The position numbers and the translations under genes were made by a program. DNA of 64,000 bases from Anniella stebbinsi. Its lineage: Eukaryota > Chordata > Lepidosauria > Squamata > Anniellidae. Positions 45,925 through 58,225 of the stretch are shown one piece after another. Under the pieces are notes generated by a model that saw only the letters and a program-made list of their open reading frames with translations, did not search any database and was not told the origin of the DNA. The DNA lies in the NCBI GenBank assembly GCA_029215795.1, contig JARDYH010000003.1, positions 176,774,382-176,838,381 on the forward strand. Direction: 5' to 3'. Within the stretch, counting starts at the first letter, position 1. The number at the start of each line of letters is the position of its first letter.

Positions 45925-46070
45925 CAACAACAAAAAAGCCACCAAAGTAACAAGCAAGCTTCTGAGTTCTCCAAAGCTCTTCTCCATACAATATGTTAAG
46001 CAAAACTGTGGGTAAGGAAAAAGGAAAAGCTGGTCATGATGTTGTAATTCCAAAGTCTGCAGTATGTAAC
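45925..46070. other. Short intergenic stretch
   Basis: Nothing recognised. Confidence 0.35.
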
Positions 46071-46170
46071 CGTTGTTGTTGTTGCTGATGTTGTTATTCT
46101 TCTTATTCTTGTTGTTGTTATTTACATTTCTATACCACCACAAAGTTGAGAGCCTCTGAGAAGATAACAA
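46071..46170 (-). mobile_element. LINE 3' tail fragment
   Basis: A GTT/ATT-rich tail, then 'tttctataccaccacaaagttgagagcctctgag', the minus-strand form of the common L2/CR1-like 3' end. Confidence 0.55.
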
Positions 46171-46288
46171 ACAGTTTAAGATGGGCGGTTTCAGATGGTT
46201 AAGGTGTTCCATATCCTTCTAGCCCAATTCTTCCCATGATAAGGCTACATGATGGAAGCAGTAGCTATGTTCAGCTATCACACTAAAC

Positions 46289-46424
46289 CAGCCCTCCTCA
46301 ACCTGCTGCCTTCCAGATGCATTGGATTTCAACTCCTATGATCCCCAGAAAGTAAGGCAATGTTGTGGGGGTGATGGGAACTGTAGTCCAACACATCTGG
46401 AGGATGCCAAGTTGGGGAAGTCTG
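46289..46424. mobile_element. Palindromic MITE, CCTTCCCCAACCTGG family
   Basis: Ends cagccctcctcaacctg and ccaagttggggaagtctg are inverted. The centre pairs 'ttccagatgcattggatttcaactcctatgatcccc' with 'gatgggaactgtagtccaacacatctggag'. Relatives are at 33965, 46660-46770 and 59347. No clear target duplication. Confidence 0.7.
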
Positions 46425-46659
46425 TGCAAAACCATAATTTAGCATGATGTGGATGAACCTAGTTGAACCTCAGGCTTGCATTCCCTTCTGCTCTGCATGG
46501 GGAGCCTGAGTACTTTCCCTGTGGCAAGGAAGAGGAGGGGTTTGGGAGCTTTTGCTGCCATTCTTGTTTAATCACGGTTTGCCATTCCATCCAAACTGAC
46601 AAGCTGAGGTTAACATGAACTATAGTTTGTTTGAAACAAGTTTGTTTGAAACTATTGTC

Positions 46660-46770
46660 TTTCAGTTATGTTGGACAACATCACCCATCCACCCCAACCA
46701 CCATGGCCAGTGGTCAGGGTGATGGGAGTTATAGTTCAAACCATCTGCAGGACATCAGGTTGGGGAAAGG
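46660..46770. mobile_element. Partial copy of the palindromic CCTTCCCCAACCTGG family
   Basis: Contains 'caccatggccagtggtcagggtgatgggagttatagttcaaaccatctgcaggacatcaggttggggaaagg', mainly the right arm. Confidence 0.6.
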
Positions 46771-47318
46771 TGCATTAAAACATGGTTTAGCGTGACATCC
46801 AAATGCACCTAATGAGTATGAAGGAATGATTTTATTAAACATTTTTAGACCATCTCCACACTGAAAAAAAGCTGAAGGTGATGGCATATCATTATTACTA
46901 CGATGGTTCTTATTTCCAGAGCATATATAGTCACTTTTGTTACGAGTCATCTGCCATTTTATTATTCAATTGAGATTCAGTTTGGCTGCATCTAAGCAGA
47001 AGTGGAGCAGGTGATGAGAGGCTGTGCTAGTCCTTTCTCCCTAGCTATTTTTCACCTCAGAATTATGGGGGATCCTACAGCATACAGTTAGGTGAGATGG
47101 CAAGACTCCTGAGGGAAAAGAATCAAGGTATTCTGGGTAACATGCCATTTGGTCCTCATTCTGTCTGAACAAAGATTCTCTGTGCCTCAAGGAATTTCAT
47201 CTTTAAGTTCCCCAAATACTAACTTATCCTCTAAGCTTGGTACAGCCTGACTGTTTCCTATGCAAAGTGTTTTTTTTACCATTTTACTTGATTGTCAGCA
47301 GTTTTATTTTTAAACAAG
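46771..47318. other. Intergenic, nothing recognised
   Basis: No gene or classified repeat. Confidence 0.4.
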
Positions 47319-47380
47319 GGAGAGCTTCGGCTATGGGGCAGTATATAAATAGAATAAAATAAATAAATAAAATAAATAAG
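47319..47380 (+). mobile_element. L2/CR1-like LINE 3' end
   Basis: 'gggagagcttcggctatggggcagtatataaatag' followed by (AAAT)n, the same end as 12421-12600 in the other orientation. Confidence 0.7.
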
Positions 47381-48252
47381 CCAGAGTTAAGCATATGTTA
47401 AGATCCACAACATGTTTAACTCATTTCTGTTTCAAAGAGGATAATTTATTTCTTCAATAATCTCATTTTAAATGTTGACTTTGTGTTGCTGTTTTTAAAA
47501 CAATACTTTTAGGGCACAATCCTATGCATGTTTAGCTGGGGCATGCTGGGAGGCCCGTTTTGTGCCTTAATATGCATAAGATAGTGTCTTTAATGTGTTT
47601 TTATTGGTTTTATAATTGGTTTTATTGTTTTTGCTTATATTATATAAGTCGCCCTGACAGCTTCTGCTATAGGTGACATCATCATCATCAGATGGGTTTT
47701 AAAGTGCATTACTTTGTCTGGGTTGAGGCATATAACTTCTTTACTCCCTATCTACTAAATACTTTTGATGTTTGATATTATCGCTTTCAAAACTCACAAC
47801 ACTTAGCAGCTTTCATATCTCCCCCTTCCTTCTCCAGCAAACAAACAAATAAACAAACAAGCTTCCTCTTCCCATTGTTCACATTTATTTGCAATAGCCC
47901 CTCTCTGAGGCGTTTGATCTGATAGAAATACATGGCAACAGTTTCATGGTGTTCCATTATTTTGTTATATTGATCTGCTGCGCAGGGCTCATGGGGTTAT
48001 GGTCAAGCAGACCTGACTCTGCCATTCACATCTACTAGAGAAGACAAGAGAATTATTATTCAGTTCTATTTCCTGTCAAGACTCATTTCTTAGGAGCAAA
48101 TTATGATGATGATGATGATAATAATAATGCATTCCTTGAATATGTTTGCCTTCCTGCCCTCTCTTTTATGATCTGGTCCCTTTAAGAGACCACAAGGACT
48201 CATCAACATTCATAAAGCACCCCCAAGCCCATGTAGAGACTACATTTCTAGC
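47381..48252. other. Intergenic; probable LINE tail near 47580-47690, (GAT)n
   Basis: A T-rich block ending 'gtcgccctgacagcttctgctataggtgacatcatcatcatc' looks like another LINE 3' end. A (GAT)n/(AAT)n microsatellite lies at 48102-48128. Confidence 0.45.
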
Positions 48253-48430
48253 AGTGGAGGCTGGTGGCTCTGATTTTGGTGGGGCTGTGAATCTATTCTG
48301 GGTTTTATCAGAAGCAGCCAGAACTCTAAAGGAGCTATCCAAGGTGCTGAACCTTATCCCCAGAATAGTTTCAGCACATTTGCTAGTTCCTTTAGGGTTC
48401 TGGCTCTGCATATCTGAAACCCAAATTGCA
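48253..48430. mobile_element. hAT-type MITE, CAGTGGAGGCTGG family, right end degraded
   Basis: Starts cagtggaggctggtggctctgat and shares 'gagctatccaaggtgctgaa' with 18795-19004. The right TIR is not preserved. Confidence 0.65.
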
Positions 48431-49707
48431 CCACGAAGCCTTGTCCGGATTCATGTTCAATTCTGGTTACTTTGGAGGGAAGCTCACTTCACCCCAGGAA
48501 GCAACAGAAATGGTTCAAAAGGTCCAATTCAGTTTGGGCTTGGGCCAAATCCAGTGCACCTCCCTACCAGGAAGTCATGCAATCTGCCTGAATTCTATTG
48601 TCCTGAAGTGTCACAAAAAGCTGCTTCAATTACATGCTGAAATATGGCACAATCCTTTGCATGTCTACTCAGAAATAAGTCCCACTGGGTTCAATAGGCC
48701 TTACTTCCAGCAGGTATTGGTGTGTGTATAGGACCGCAGCCACAATCTCATTGGTATGTGTATGACTAGGGAAACATATAGACATGTGTCTTGGATTAAT
48801 TTGATAATGCATGATCAGCATCTATTAATAACCCCTGATTATAAGTTATCAGAAGCTCAACATCCTGCTGAAACAGAGTGCCTGACACCAACTGTTGTGA
48901 TGTCCCGGTGCCAAAACTGAATGGATTTGAGCCAAATGTATTCTCAGTAGAATATTTGCTAAAGCTACCCATGAGTTGACATCTCATTTGCAATCAAGCA
49001 GCAGGCTGTGCAGTCAGCCCATATATATCTCCCTGGGCTCTTGTTTTCCTCCTTTTTAATAACTTTTTGCAGACACATGTTAGGCAGGGCCACATACTAC
49101 AAATCATCCACGTGCGTAGAAGGCAACCCGTTAACAATTCCTGCGGGGCTTCTCTATCCAGTCGGGATTGATCTGTTTTCAGAGGATTTACTGAAGTCGT
49201 TTAGGGGCTGTTGCCCCAGAGCTCCTTGGGCTGGGCCTTCCAAAGAGGAGATCTAAAGTTCTCTTCTGAAGCCTCTGGCTATGGAAAGGGAGGAAAGAAA
49301 ACCATAACTCTTCAGGCTCTTTAATCTTAACTGCTTTACCTTTTTTTAAAAAAAAAGCATTGGTGATTTAAAAGCTAGGGCATCTAAAATAGCATTCTAT
49401 AATAGACCAGTGTTTGAACTCCAGGGACTCAGTAATGATGTGTCTGCATGGGGTAACACATCCATTCCCTGCTGCCTAGCCTGCCTGTGAATCTTCAGTA
49501 CACTCTGGTTTCCTGCAGGGATTGCTATCTTTTCCTTTTACACACACACACACACCACCTGAGCCATTTTCTTCCCTTTGCTCTTTCACCTGTCACCACC
49601 TTCTCTCGCCCTCCCAAGAGATCAGGACTGATCAGTGCCCCTTAGCACTATGTCTTCTGCGACACTGGGGTTCTGTTCAGGGGAGGGAGGCCTTGGATCC
49701 AAACTAG
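48431..49707. other. Intergenic, no gene seen
   Basis: (AC)n at 49538-49555. No coding evidence. Confidence 0.45.
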
Positions 49708-49888
49708 TAGCGTCATCACACAGGAGGTTTAATGCACATTTGCCGTGACTTTGAGCCACTTTTTCAGAGCTGGACTCGCTCAGGGCGAGAGAACAGCATG
49801 ACGGGGACGATGTCATGCCAGTCTAGCGCTGAAAAAGTGGATCAAAGTCGCGGCAGATGTGCATTAAACCTCCCATTTGATGACGCTC
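49708..49888. mobile_element. Palindromic MITE with GAGCGTCATCA-type ends
   Basis: 181 bp. Ends tagcgtcatcac and ttgatgacgctc. The arms pair aggaggtttaatgcacatttgccg with cggcagatgtgcattaaacctcc and ccactttttcag with ctgaaaaagtgg. Flanked by ctag/ctag. The interior is unrelated to the 3-bp-TSD family but the TIR is nearly the same. Confidence 0.75.
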
Positions 49889-50435
49889 CTAGAGCATCCC
49901 ATCATATGCTAGATGGATCACCCGCTACTATGACAGCCCTGTTGGTTAGGCAGAAAGGAGGCAGTGTGTAGAGGATGCAGCTGTTTTAATTTCTTTTTTT
50001 ATTTTGACCAAAGAAATTATGAATTGGAAATGGAGTTGAATCCAGTGGTGTAGTGGCAAATTTGGAATTTCAGGTGCTCATTAAGACAAGTCCCCATAGC
50101 CGCACCCCAATGAGAGTCCCAAATTGCAGGCAACTGTGGTTTTTTTATATATATATATATATAATTATTTTTTATTAATTTTTATACAATAACATAAACA
50201 TATCACTTATAAATCATATCACTTATAAATCATATGACTAACATTATAAAACTAACATAATTCACCTGACTAGTGCACCCCACCCCCCTGGGACCAGCTA
50301 CATTTCTGTATACCACATATTTTTTTTAATCATTCTTCCAAAACTGCATAGATTCATATGACAGTGCACACCCCTTCCCCTTTTTAAATACATAATCCAC
50401 AAATAATCCCCATATATCTCCAAATTCATTTTTTC

Positions 50436-53400
50436 TTAATATTCCTCTTTAACATTATTTGTTAACTTATCATTTATAGCAATATTCCACACTTCTTTAT
50501 ACCAATCTTCTATTTGGTAGTTGCCTTGCACTTTCCATTGTCTAGCTATTATTAACCTCGCTGCAGTCATTAAATTTGTAATCAACTCTTTAACATTTTG
50601 CTCTCCTTCTTCTTTATCATAAATTGACAATAAAGCTATCCTAGGACATACTTTAAACTTTAAATCTATTATCTTTTTTACTTCTTCAATTACTTTTAAC
50701 CAAAATATTTGTACATATTTACAAGTCCACCACATATGAAAATACATTGCAATTTCTTGACAACCTCTCCAACATAGCTTCGAATGTTCCTTATCTATTT
50801 GGTTTAGTTTTACCAGTGTTAAATACCACCTCCATGCTATTTTATAATAGTTTTCTTTTATTCTTACTGACATAGTGTTCAAATTATGCAAATTCCATAT
50901 TTTCCCCCAACTTTGATCATTTACTTGTTCTTTTAAATCTTCTTTCCATAATACTTTCAAATAATTTTGCTTCTCTTCTCCTTCTAACAAAATTTTATAA
51001 ATTTCACTTACCACCACTTTAATATTCTTATTTATATCCTCCTCTTCTCTCATTATAATCATCTCAAATTTTATAAAATTTTGAAGCTCTTTATTATTCT
51101 TTTTCCATTTAGCCATCCATTGTTCTAGTTGGATAACTTTAAACCATGCTATTTTCCTTCCTCTCATAACTTCTTCTACTTGTTCTTTAGTACTCATCTT
51201 TTCCAACCAATCCTTTATTTTAAAAATTTTCTGTTCTCTAAAAACTATTTCTAATTCTTTCTTTAAATTCCCTGAAAAGTCTTCCGGCAACACCACTGGA
51301 TTCAATGGGGAAATATCTGGTAATATTTTTTTTTATACTTTAACTAAACCTCTATAATATTTATTAACAAAGGATTTTCTAATCTTTCTATCATCTTCTT
51401 ATTTACTTTAATAAAGAAAATATTACTTAACCTCAATTCTAAATCCTGTCTATCCATCTCCAACCAACTTACTTCATTTGGTCTTGCAATCCCATCTATT
51501 ACATACCTCAATTGATTAGCTATATAATAGTACTTTAAATTTGGGAGACCTAATCCCCCTTTTTTCTGAGATTTTATACCAATTCCCTTTATTAATACTT
51601 GCTTTCTTATTACCATTACAAAAATTATTTATTATAATTTGCCATTTCTTTAACTGTAAATCTGTTAACTTAATTGGTAACATTCTAAGCAAAAAATTAA
51701 ACTTAGGCAAAATTTTCATTTTAATAAGCGCTATTCTACCAAACCATGAAAGATTAATCTTTTTATATTCTTCTAATTTTTTCTTAATCTCCCTATTTAA
51801 TTTATTAAAATTCTCCTCTTCTAACTTATCAACTTCCCTTGTAATATTTACACCTAAGTACTTAATCAAATTCTTTACCTTAACTCTATATTTTTTTACT
51901 AAACTCCTGTTCCTCCTCTTTCATATAATTGAATAATATCATTTCTGATTTATCCCAGTTAACTTGCAAACCAGATATTTCCCCAAACTCTTTCAGATGT
52001 AATTTTATTTTCTCCATTTTTTTCTATTCAAGTCTCAATTGCTACTAGAGTATCATCAGCAAACAAACTAATTTTTACTTTTTCTTTATTACCTATCCCA
52101 CTAAGGTTCTTATCTTCTCTAATTGCATTAGCTAAAAGTTCTATAACTATAGCAAACAAAATTGGGGAAAGAGGGCAACCTTGCCTAGTACCTCGGGCTA
52201 AGGAAATTAGTTGCGTTATTCCATCGTTTACCATTATCACAGCATTATTTCGTGAATAAAGTTGATCTATCACCCCTCTAAATCTTACTCCAAACCCTAA
52301 CCTTTCTATTATTATTTTTAAAGCTGGCCATTCCACACAATCAAAGGCCTTAAAAATATCCAAAGCCATCAGACCTGCCTTCAATTTATTATTCTTGATT
52401 ATATTTATCATATTCAATGCTCTTCCAATTAAATTTGGCATCTGTCTCCCTGCTATAAACCCACATTGATCTCTTTTAATATATTTGTGCATAAAAGTAT
52501 TCATTCTTTTCACCATTATCGCTGTAAATATCTTGGCATCTTGATTTATTAAAGAAATAGGTCTTTAATAGGTCTGACAAATCTTTATCTACTTTTGGAA
52601 TCAATACAATCAGAGACTGTTCCCATGATGGTGGGATCCTATCTCCTTCTAGTATCTTATTATATAACCATTTCAATTTCGGTATTAACATTTTCTTAAA
52701 TATTTTATAATATTCTGGTCCCAACCCATCCAATCCTGGGGATTTCCCCCCTTTTAATTTGTCAGTAATTTCTTCTATCTCTTTTTCTGAGACCCCCTTT
52801 CCATTAACTCTATATCTACCTCTTGCAATCTAATCTTTAGATGCTTCTCCACATATTCCTCAATCTTTTCTTGTGACCCTCCTCCTGCAGTATATAATTT
52901 CTGATAAAAATCATGAAATATCTTCAATTTATCCTTCATCGAATTGCAACTCGTCCCTAATTTATTTCTAATTGCTCCAATTAAATTCTTTGTCTTTTTT
53001 GATTGTGTCGATCTGGCCAGCATTTTAGAGTTCTTATTGCTATATTCAAAGAATTCTCTTTTCAAATATATTAAATTTATCTGAGCTTCCTCCAATTTCT
53101 CTTTCTCTAATTCTTTTTTTTTTGCTTGTAATTGTGCAAAAAATCTGTTTATCCCTATGCCTTATAAATTCCATTTCCAACTCCTTAATTTCTTCTTCCA
53201 GGTTTTTCTTATCTTTTTCTTGTTGTCTCCTCAATTTACAATTCTCTCTAATACAAATCTCTCTCGTTACTGCTTTCATTGTATCCCAAAGTATAGCTTG
53301 ATTATAAACCCTTTTTCATTAATTTCCCATATACTTTGTATTTCCTTTTCCATTTTTTCAATTATACTTTTATAATTAAAAATTCTTGTATTTAATCTCC

Positions 53401-54145
53401 ACCTTTTTGCTTCCTTGTAGTTTTTCTTAACATTAATATCTATATTCACCAATGCATGATCTATTACTTTTATCAATCCTATATCACTCTTTATTATTCT
53501 AGAAAACAAATTCTTTGACACGAAAACATAATCAATCCTTGAGTAAGTCTTATATTTTGCTGAGTAAAAGGTAAATCTCTGTTGATCTCTATTCATTGCT
53601 CTCCAAACATCTATTAACTCATTTTTGTTCATAATCTTACTCAAACCTGTAAGATTATTACATCTTTCTTCCAGCATGGGGTTAGACTTATCTTTCTGTT
53701 TATTTACCACCATATTAAAATCCCCCGCTATTATAATATTTCCCTTTTGAATATCCTCCATTTCTTCAAAAAATCCTTTATAAAATTCCATTTGATTATT
53801 ATTAGGTGCATAAACATTAATTAATGTATATTCTTCTTCCCCCACTGCCCCTTGCATCATTATATATCGGCCCATAGAGTCCTTCTTCATCTTCTGTATT
53901 TTGGATCCACATTTTTTGGATATAATTATTGCCACCCCCCTGGTTTTTGAAGTTCCGTAAGCTTTCTCATATATAACCGGCCATCTTAATTTGAGCTCAT
54001 TAACCCCTTCTTTTGACTGATGTGTTTCTTGGATAAAAATTATATCAGCCTTATCTTTATTCAATAATGCTTCCACTCATTTCCTTTTAAGAACTGATCC
54101 TAGCCCGTTGACATTCAAAGTTGTAACTCTTAATTTACCCTCCAT
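50436..54145 (-). pseudogene. L1 copy B ORF2, many frameshifts
   Basis: The ATG at 54145 is followed by VNGLGSVLK, then an in-frame TGA at 54077-54079, where copy A has arginine (CGA), a likely CpG decay. The endonuclease part (54076-53276) keeps FIQETH, GDFN, SRIDY and DHA. The reverse transcriptase keeps RGTRQGCPLSP and FADD (about 52050-52200). The C-terminal CWRGCQE...HMWWTC zinc-knuckle lies near 50730-50780. At least seven frame changes occur between 54076 and 51305. Confidence 0.9.
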
Positions 54146-54575
54146 ATTTTCAGTTTCATTCCCCTTTGCCAGTCCCCTATTGTGCTACACATATTCACAT
54201 ATAACACAACAAAAACAATAACAATAACAATTTCTTCCCCCCATTTCCCCCCCCCCGGGATTAACCCCATTCATGGCTTTTTTTTTTGCCCCGGGGGGGG
54301 AGGCAACTTCACTACCTCTGGTTAACAGTAGTCAGCAGATCCCCTTCTCCTCCCGATATCACGTTACTTCATCCCTTATCCTGTTGTTATCCATCAAAAT
54401 CTTCTATACTCCCAGCTCAATTACTGTGAGCCTCCTGCTGCTCCCAACTCTTCTCCTTGATCTTCTTTTCCTCGCTGCCGGGGGTCAACTCCTCCTTGTA
54501 ATCCCAACTGATTCAGCAACTCCATCCCTTGCTCCATTGATGTTATTTTGTAGAAGTTTTTCTCATATGTAAATT

Positions 54576-55335
54576 TCAAAAAATTGGATAGCCCCAACTG
54601 TAATTAATACCATTCCTCTTTAAAACTTCTGTGCATGGCTTAACTTCACGTCTCCAATTTATTGTTTGAGGACACAAGTCATTGTACACTTGTATTGGAG
54701 TATTGTGGTATTTCAGTTGACCATTCCCTTGTCTTGTTGCCATCATCAGAAGCTCCTTTTTATAATAATTTGCAAATTTCACCACAATGTCCCTTGGAGT
54801 CGCGCCTCTTCTTCTATAGGAAATCCTGTGCACACGCTCGATGTCTTCTGGCCTCCAATCTGTGCTTGGTTCCATATTCTTTAACCACTCCATAATTTTA
54901 CCTCTTAGGATCCTTGGAGTCTCTGCAGAATCTTCTGGAAAAAAATTAATCCTTATATTGGATCGTCGTTCCTGATCTTGAATTGCAATCAATTTTAAGT
55001 CCATTTGCTGAACTATAGTGCTTTGCTCTTTTATTTTCCCTTTATTTTCTTCAACTGCATCCTCGACTTGCTGAAACCTCAAATTTATTGCTTTTAATTC
55101 ACCTTTAACCTGCTTCAGCTCCTCTTTTAAGTCTTGAGTTACCAATTTCTGCAGTCACTTCTTGCACTATCTGGCTCTTTAACCCTTGAACCAAAGTCTC
55201 ATTGTTTTGCATAAGCATGTTTTGAAAGCTTATCATCATTTCTTCTGAAGATAATTGCTTAGATTTGGCAGTAGCTCCTGTTTCCTTAGAAACAGCTCCC
55301 GCCTTTCTTCCATTTCCTGTCTGAAGTGATTCCAC
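54576..55335 (-). pseudogene. L1 copy B ORF1, broken
   Basis: Two segments in different frames (55335-55105 and 55145-54576): coiled-coil part, then RRSNIRI, RVHR and PRDIVVKFANYYKKE. The N-terminus and C-terminal end are not intact. It is homologous to the intact ORF1 of copy A. Confidence 0.85.
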
Positions 55336-55860
55336 GCTCGCTGCTCACTTCCCCCCTCCCTTCTGGGGGCTGTCTGACATGTTTCTTTCTTCAATTGCAG
55401 CCCTTTCTAAGCGAAAAAAAAGTTTTATCTGAAGGGACCACTCTCCTGGTTCTAGTCCACGAAGGTAATTGTTCTTTTTTATGACCTTTACGCATTTGGC
55501 ATCCAGCCAATCTTCTTCCGAGCACAGCGTCTCTTATCTCTTAATAATTATGCCACCGGCATATGCAGTAAAACTTCCCACAACATCTCAGAGTTTTTAC
55601 TCATAGTTCAGTTTATCTTTCAAAGGGATTTCTTCTCTTCAAAGTTTCTCTATTGGGAGACCGACAAATCCGCTGGCTACTCCATCGGCCCGAAGCTCTG
55701 TCCCCCGCAGGCAACTGTGTTGATCCATATCAATGAACCAGTTCTAATGTTTTTCATCTCCACCTGGAGCAGGTGTTTTGGAAAGCTACTGCATCTTAAT
55801 TGTCCATTCAAGACCCAAGCCACCTTCAAATACATTGCATTCCAACAGGAAACAATATGA

Positions 55861-55975
55861 GCCTATCTACACTACTGCTTTAAAACAGTTTATAACAGTT
55901 TTAAACCAGTTAATAACTGTTATCAACGGGTTTAAAATGGTTATAAACCATTTTAAAGCAGTAGTGTAGATAGGC
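55861..55975. mobile_element. Perfect fold-back MITE with GCCTATCTACAC ends
   Basis: The arm gcctatctacactactgctttaaaa is repeated in inverted orientation at 55951-55975, and the centre is also self-complementary (gtttataac, aaccattttaaa). It resembles the ends of 22593-22721. No convincing target duplication; weak inverted similarity may continue outward. Confidence 0.7.
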
Positions 55976-56184
55976 TCTATATTGCTGTTGGGAAAGTTCA
56001 TTTCCATCCCATCTACTGTGAGGTCTGGAGCTAAGCTCAGAGGGAACAGAGAGGTCAGAGGGAGGTGGCAGTTGATGTCAGTCAGCATCCCTGCTAATAA
56101 AAAAAAGTACTGGCCTTGTATCCCTGTGAGCCCTGGGTCCACTACACCAATGGTTGAACAAATGAAAAGAATTGAGTTTTTAAT
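55976..56184. other. Short intergenic stretch
   Basis: Nothing recognised. Confidence 0.35.
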
Positions 56185-56313
56185 GGAGCAATGCTATGCA
56201 TGTTTTGACAGAAAAAAAGTCTACAATTCCCAGCATGCGCCAGTCAGCCTTACTGGCTGGGTATGCTGAGAGGTGTAGGCCTTTTTTCTGTAAAACCTGC
56301 ATATGATTGTGCC
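56185..56313. mobile_element. Fold-back MITE, about 129 bp
   Basis: Left arm 'gcaatgctatgcatgttttgacagaaaaaa...cagcatgcgccagtcagcc' pairs with right arm 'ggctgggtatgctgag...ttttttctgtaaaacctgcatatgattgtgc' around a 4-bp loop. A half copy with the same start lies near 47515. Confidence 0.7.
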
Positions 56314-57138
56314 TTTAGTCATTTACAGAAGCACTCTGACAATCTTTGTACTTATTTTCTTCAGATCACTCCTTTCATGAAGGTGACGAATAAATCCCAT
56401 TTGGCTGCTGATGAAAAGAGGTCGAAGGCGAATATTCTGGCAAAGCATCTCTTCTAGAATATTGCAAAGGGCAGAACAAACGAATAAAAACCTCACTATT
56501 TAGTTCAAGGTGCTTCCATACTGGGTGAAATATTAAAACAAATAAGCATAGGATCAGTAAGTAGTAAATCAGCAGAAAACAAATTTCCTTAGTGAGAAAC
56601 AGTGTGAGATCCTGAGGATGGGCCATGTCAGGTAAAATTGATATTTTCTTTGTCAAACTTAGAAGTACAAAGGGAAAAAAGCAGACAGATGTCTGAGTGT
56701 TTATTAAGACTTTCAGCAGAGGCCCATATAGAAAAAACAAATAGAAGGCAGGCTGGTTCAGATATCCCCATAAGGAAGGAGTAAAAATCCAATTGTAGAA
56801 TACAGAAGTTGTTGGGATTGAGTGGAGCATCACCAGGCAAAGTTCATCCATGTGTCCATTCTCCTTTGTGGGTTCCTCAGCCTGGAACTCTTCTCAGAAC
56901 ACAAACTGGTGCATTACCTCTCTCTTTCTTCCTTCAAATCCTTTCTCAAAAGATCCACCAATTCTCTCTCTCCTTATTGGCTCCTTGTGTCACCTGACCC
57001 CTGCAGAGCTGGTAACTACATTACAGATTTGCTGGACAGATATCCACAAGGATGAAGAGTGGTTTTAACTTGTTTAAAATAAATAAATAAAATAATTATT
57101 TTTAACATAGAACTGAAGAAGCACCTGGGCCTACACAA
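56314..57138. other. Intergenic, no gene seen
   Basis: The 158-codon minus-strand frame (56375-56851) has no recognised domain. Confidence 0.4.
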
Positions 57139-57720
57139 ACCTACCTGTATAAGAATGTAAGAACCTAAGAAGAGCCGTGCCAGATCAAACCAAGGTTCCA
57201 CCTAGTCCAGCATTCTGTTTACACAGTGGCCAACCAGCTGCCCACAGAAAACCCACAAACAGGACATGAAAACCCACAAACCCTCTTCCCCAGCAACTGG
57301 TTTACATAGGCATACTGCTTCTGATACTGGAGGTAGCATATAGCCATCAGGACTAGTAGCTATTGATAGCCTTCTCCTCCAGGAATTTGCCTAGCCCCCT
57401 TTTAAAGCCATCCAAATTGGTGGCCATTGCTACATCTTGTGGTAGTGAATTCCATAGTTTAACTATACACTGTGTGAAGAAGTACTTCCTTTTATCTGTC
57501 CTGAATCTCCCACCAATCTGATCCTGGGTTAATCACCTTTTTTTTCTAAGCTAAGCAATCCCAGCTGTTGTAACTTTCTCTCATAGGGGAGATGCTCCAG
57601 CCCCTTGATAATTTTAGTTGCCCCTTTCTGCACTTTTTCCAGCTCTACAATATCTTTTATAGGTATGATGACTAGAACTGTACACAGTATTATGCCTATG
57701 TGTCTTTCTAAATCTGTCAG
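57139..57720 (-). mobile_element. CR1 LINE 3' end
   Basis: On the minus strand 57720-57529 encodes the CR1 C-terminal signature ([26 protein letters not shown]). A remnant of the last exon-like block (TQCIVKLWNSLP type) follows, then a 3' UTR ending gttcttacattcttata, a CR1-style octamer-like terminus. Internal deletion near 57535. Confidence 0.8.
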
Positions 57721-57989
57721 TGGCTGCACATTGGCGCTGGGTCAGTTATATGCCACAGACTGGCAGCCACTGCGGGGCTTTTCATCAAAGCTACATGGTA
57801 AAAAAAGTCCTTACTCCAACTTTTTTCTTCAAAGCAGGTCACCACGGCCCTTCTGCCATGTGATCTTGTTCGGGGGTTGAGCTGGGGGTGGATGGCAAGC
57901 CCTGATTGGTTGCCGGAAGCTGGACAGACGGCAGGGTTGTTAATTAATTACACTGCTGCTGCATTAATTCAACCCAATATATATTTGAA
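57721..57989. other. Short intergenic stretch
   Basis: Nothing recognised. Confidence 0.35.
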
Positions 57990-58225
57990 ACTGCGCATTT
58001 GTAGAGGGAGCTTTTATCCTTTACTTTGCTGATGCACATCTGTGCATCTCCTTTTTATAAAAATAAAGATCTGCTGAGTCCCTAACAGTTTGCTCTAATG
58101 GGCTGAAATTGGAAATCCAGCAAACTGTCAGGGAATGCAGTAGATTTCTATTTTTATAAACTGGAGATGCACTGCTGTGCAACAGCAAAGTAAAGGATAA
58201 AAAGCTCCCTTCACAAATACTCAGA
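57990..58225. mobile_element. Fold-back element, about 105-bp arms
   Basis: The left arm (agggagcttttatcctttactttgctg, tgcatctcc, tttataaaaata, cagtttgct) is inverted in the right arm (agcaaactg, tatttttataaa, ggagatgca, cagcaaagtaaaggataaaaagctccct). The loop is about 24 bp. Non-coding. Confidence 0.8.

Larger units (their letters stand above)
50139..55706 (-). mobile_element. L1 retrotransposon, copy B, decayed
   Basis: Flanked by a perfect 13-bp duplication gcaggcaactgtg (50126-50138, 55707-55719). The order on the minus strand is 5' UTR, ORF1 (about 55335-54576), ORF2 (54145-50436), then a 3' UTR of about 300 bp with an AT-repeat tail. The architecture matches copy A, but the proteins are clearly diverged and every ORF is broken. 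It is a different L1 lineage and probably older. The insertion site does not show the TT/AAAA form. Confidence 0.92.

Noticed and set aside
50139..55706. Considered whether copy B might be a BovB/RTE element
   Set aside because: It has an ORF1 with an RRM-like core and the CX3CX7HX4C C-terminus shared with copy A, which fits L1 rather than RTE.
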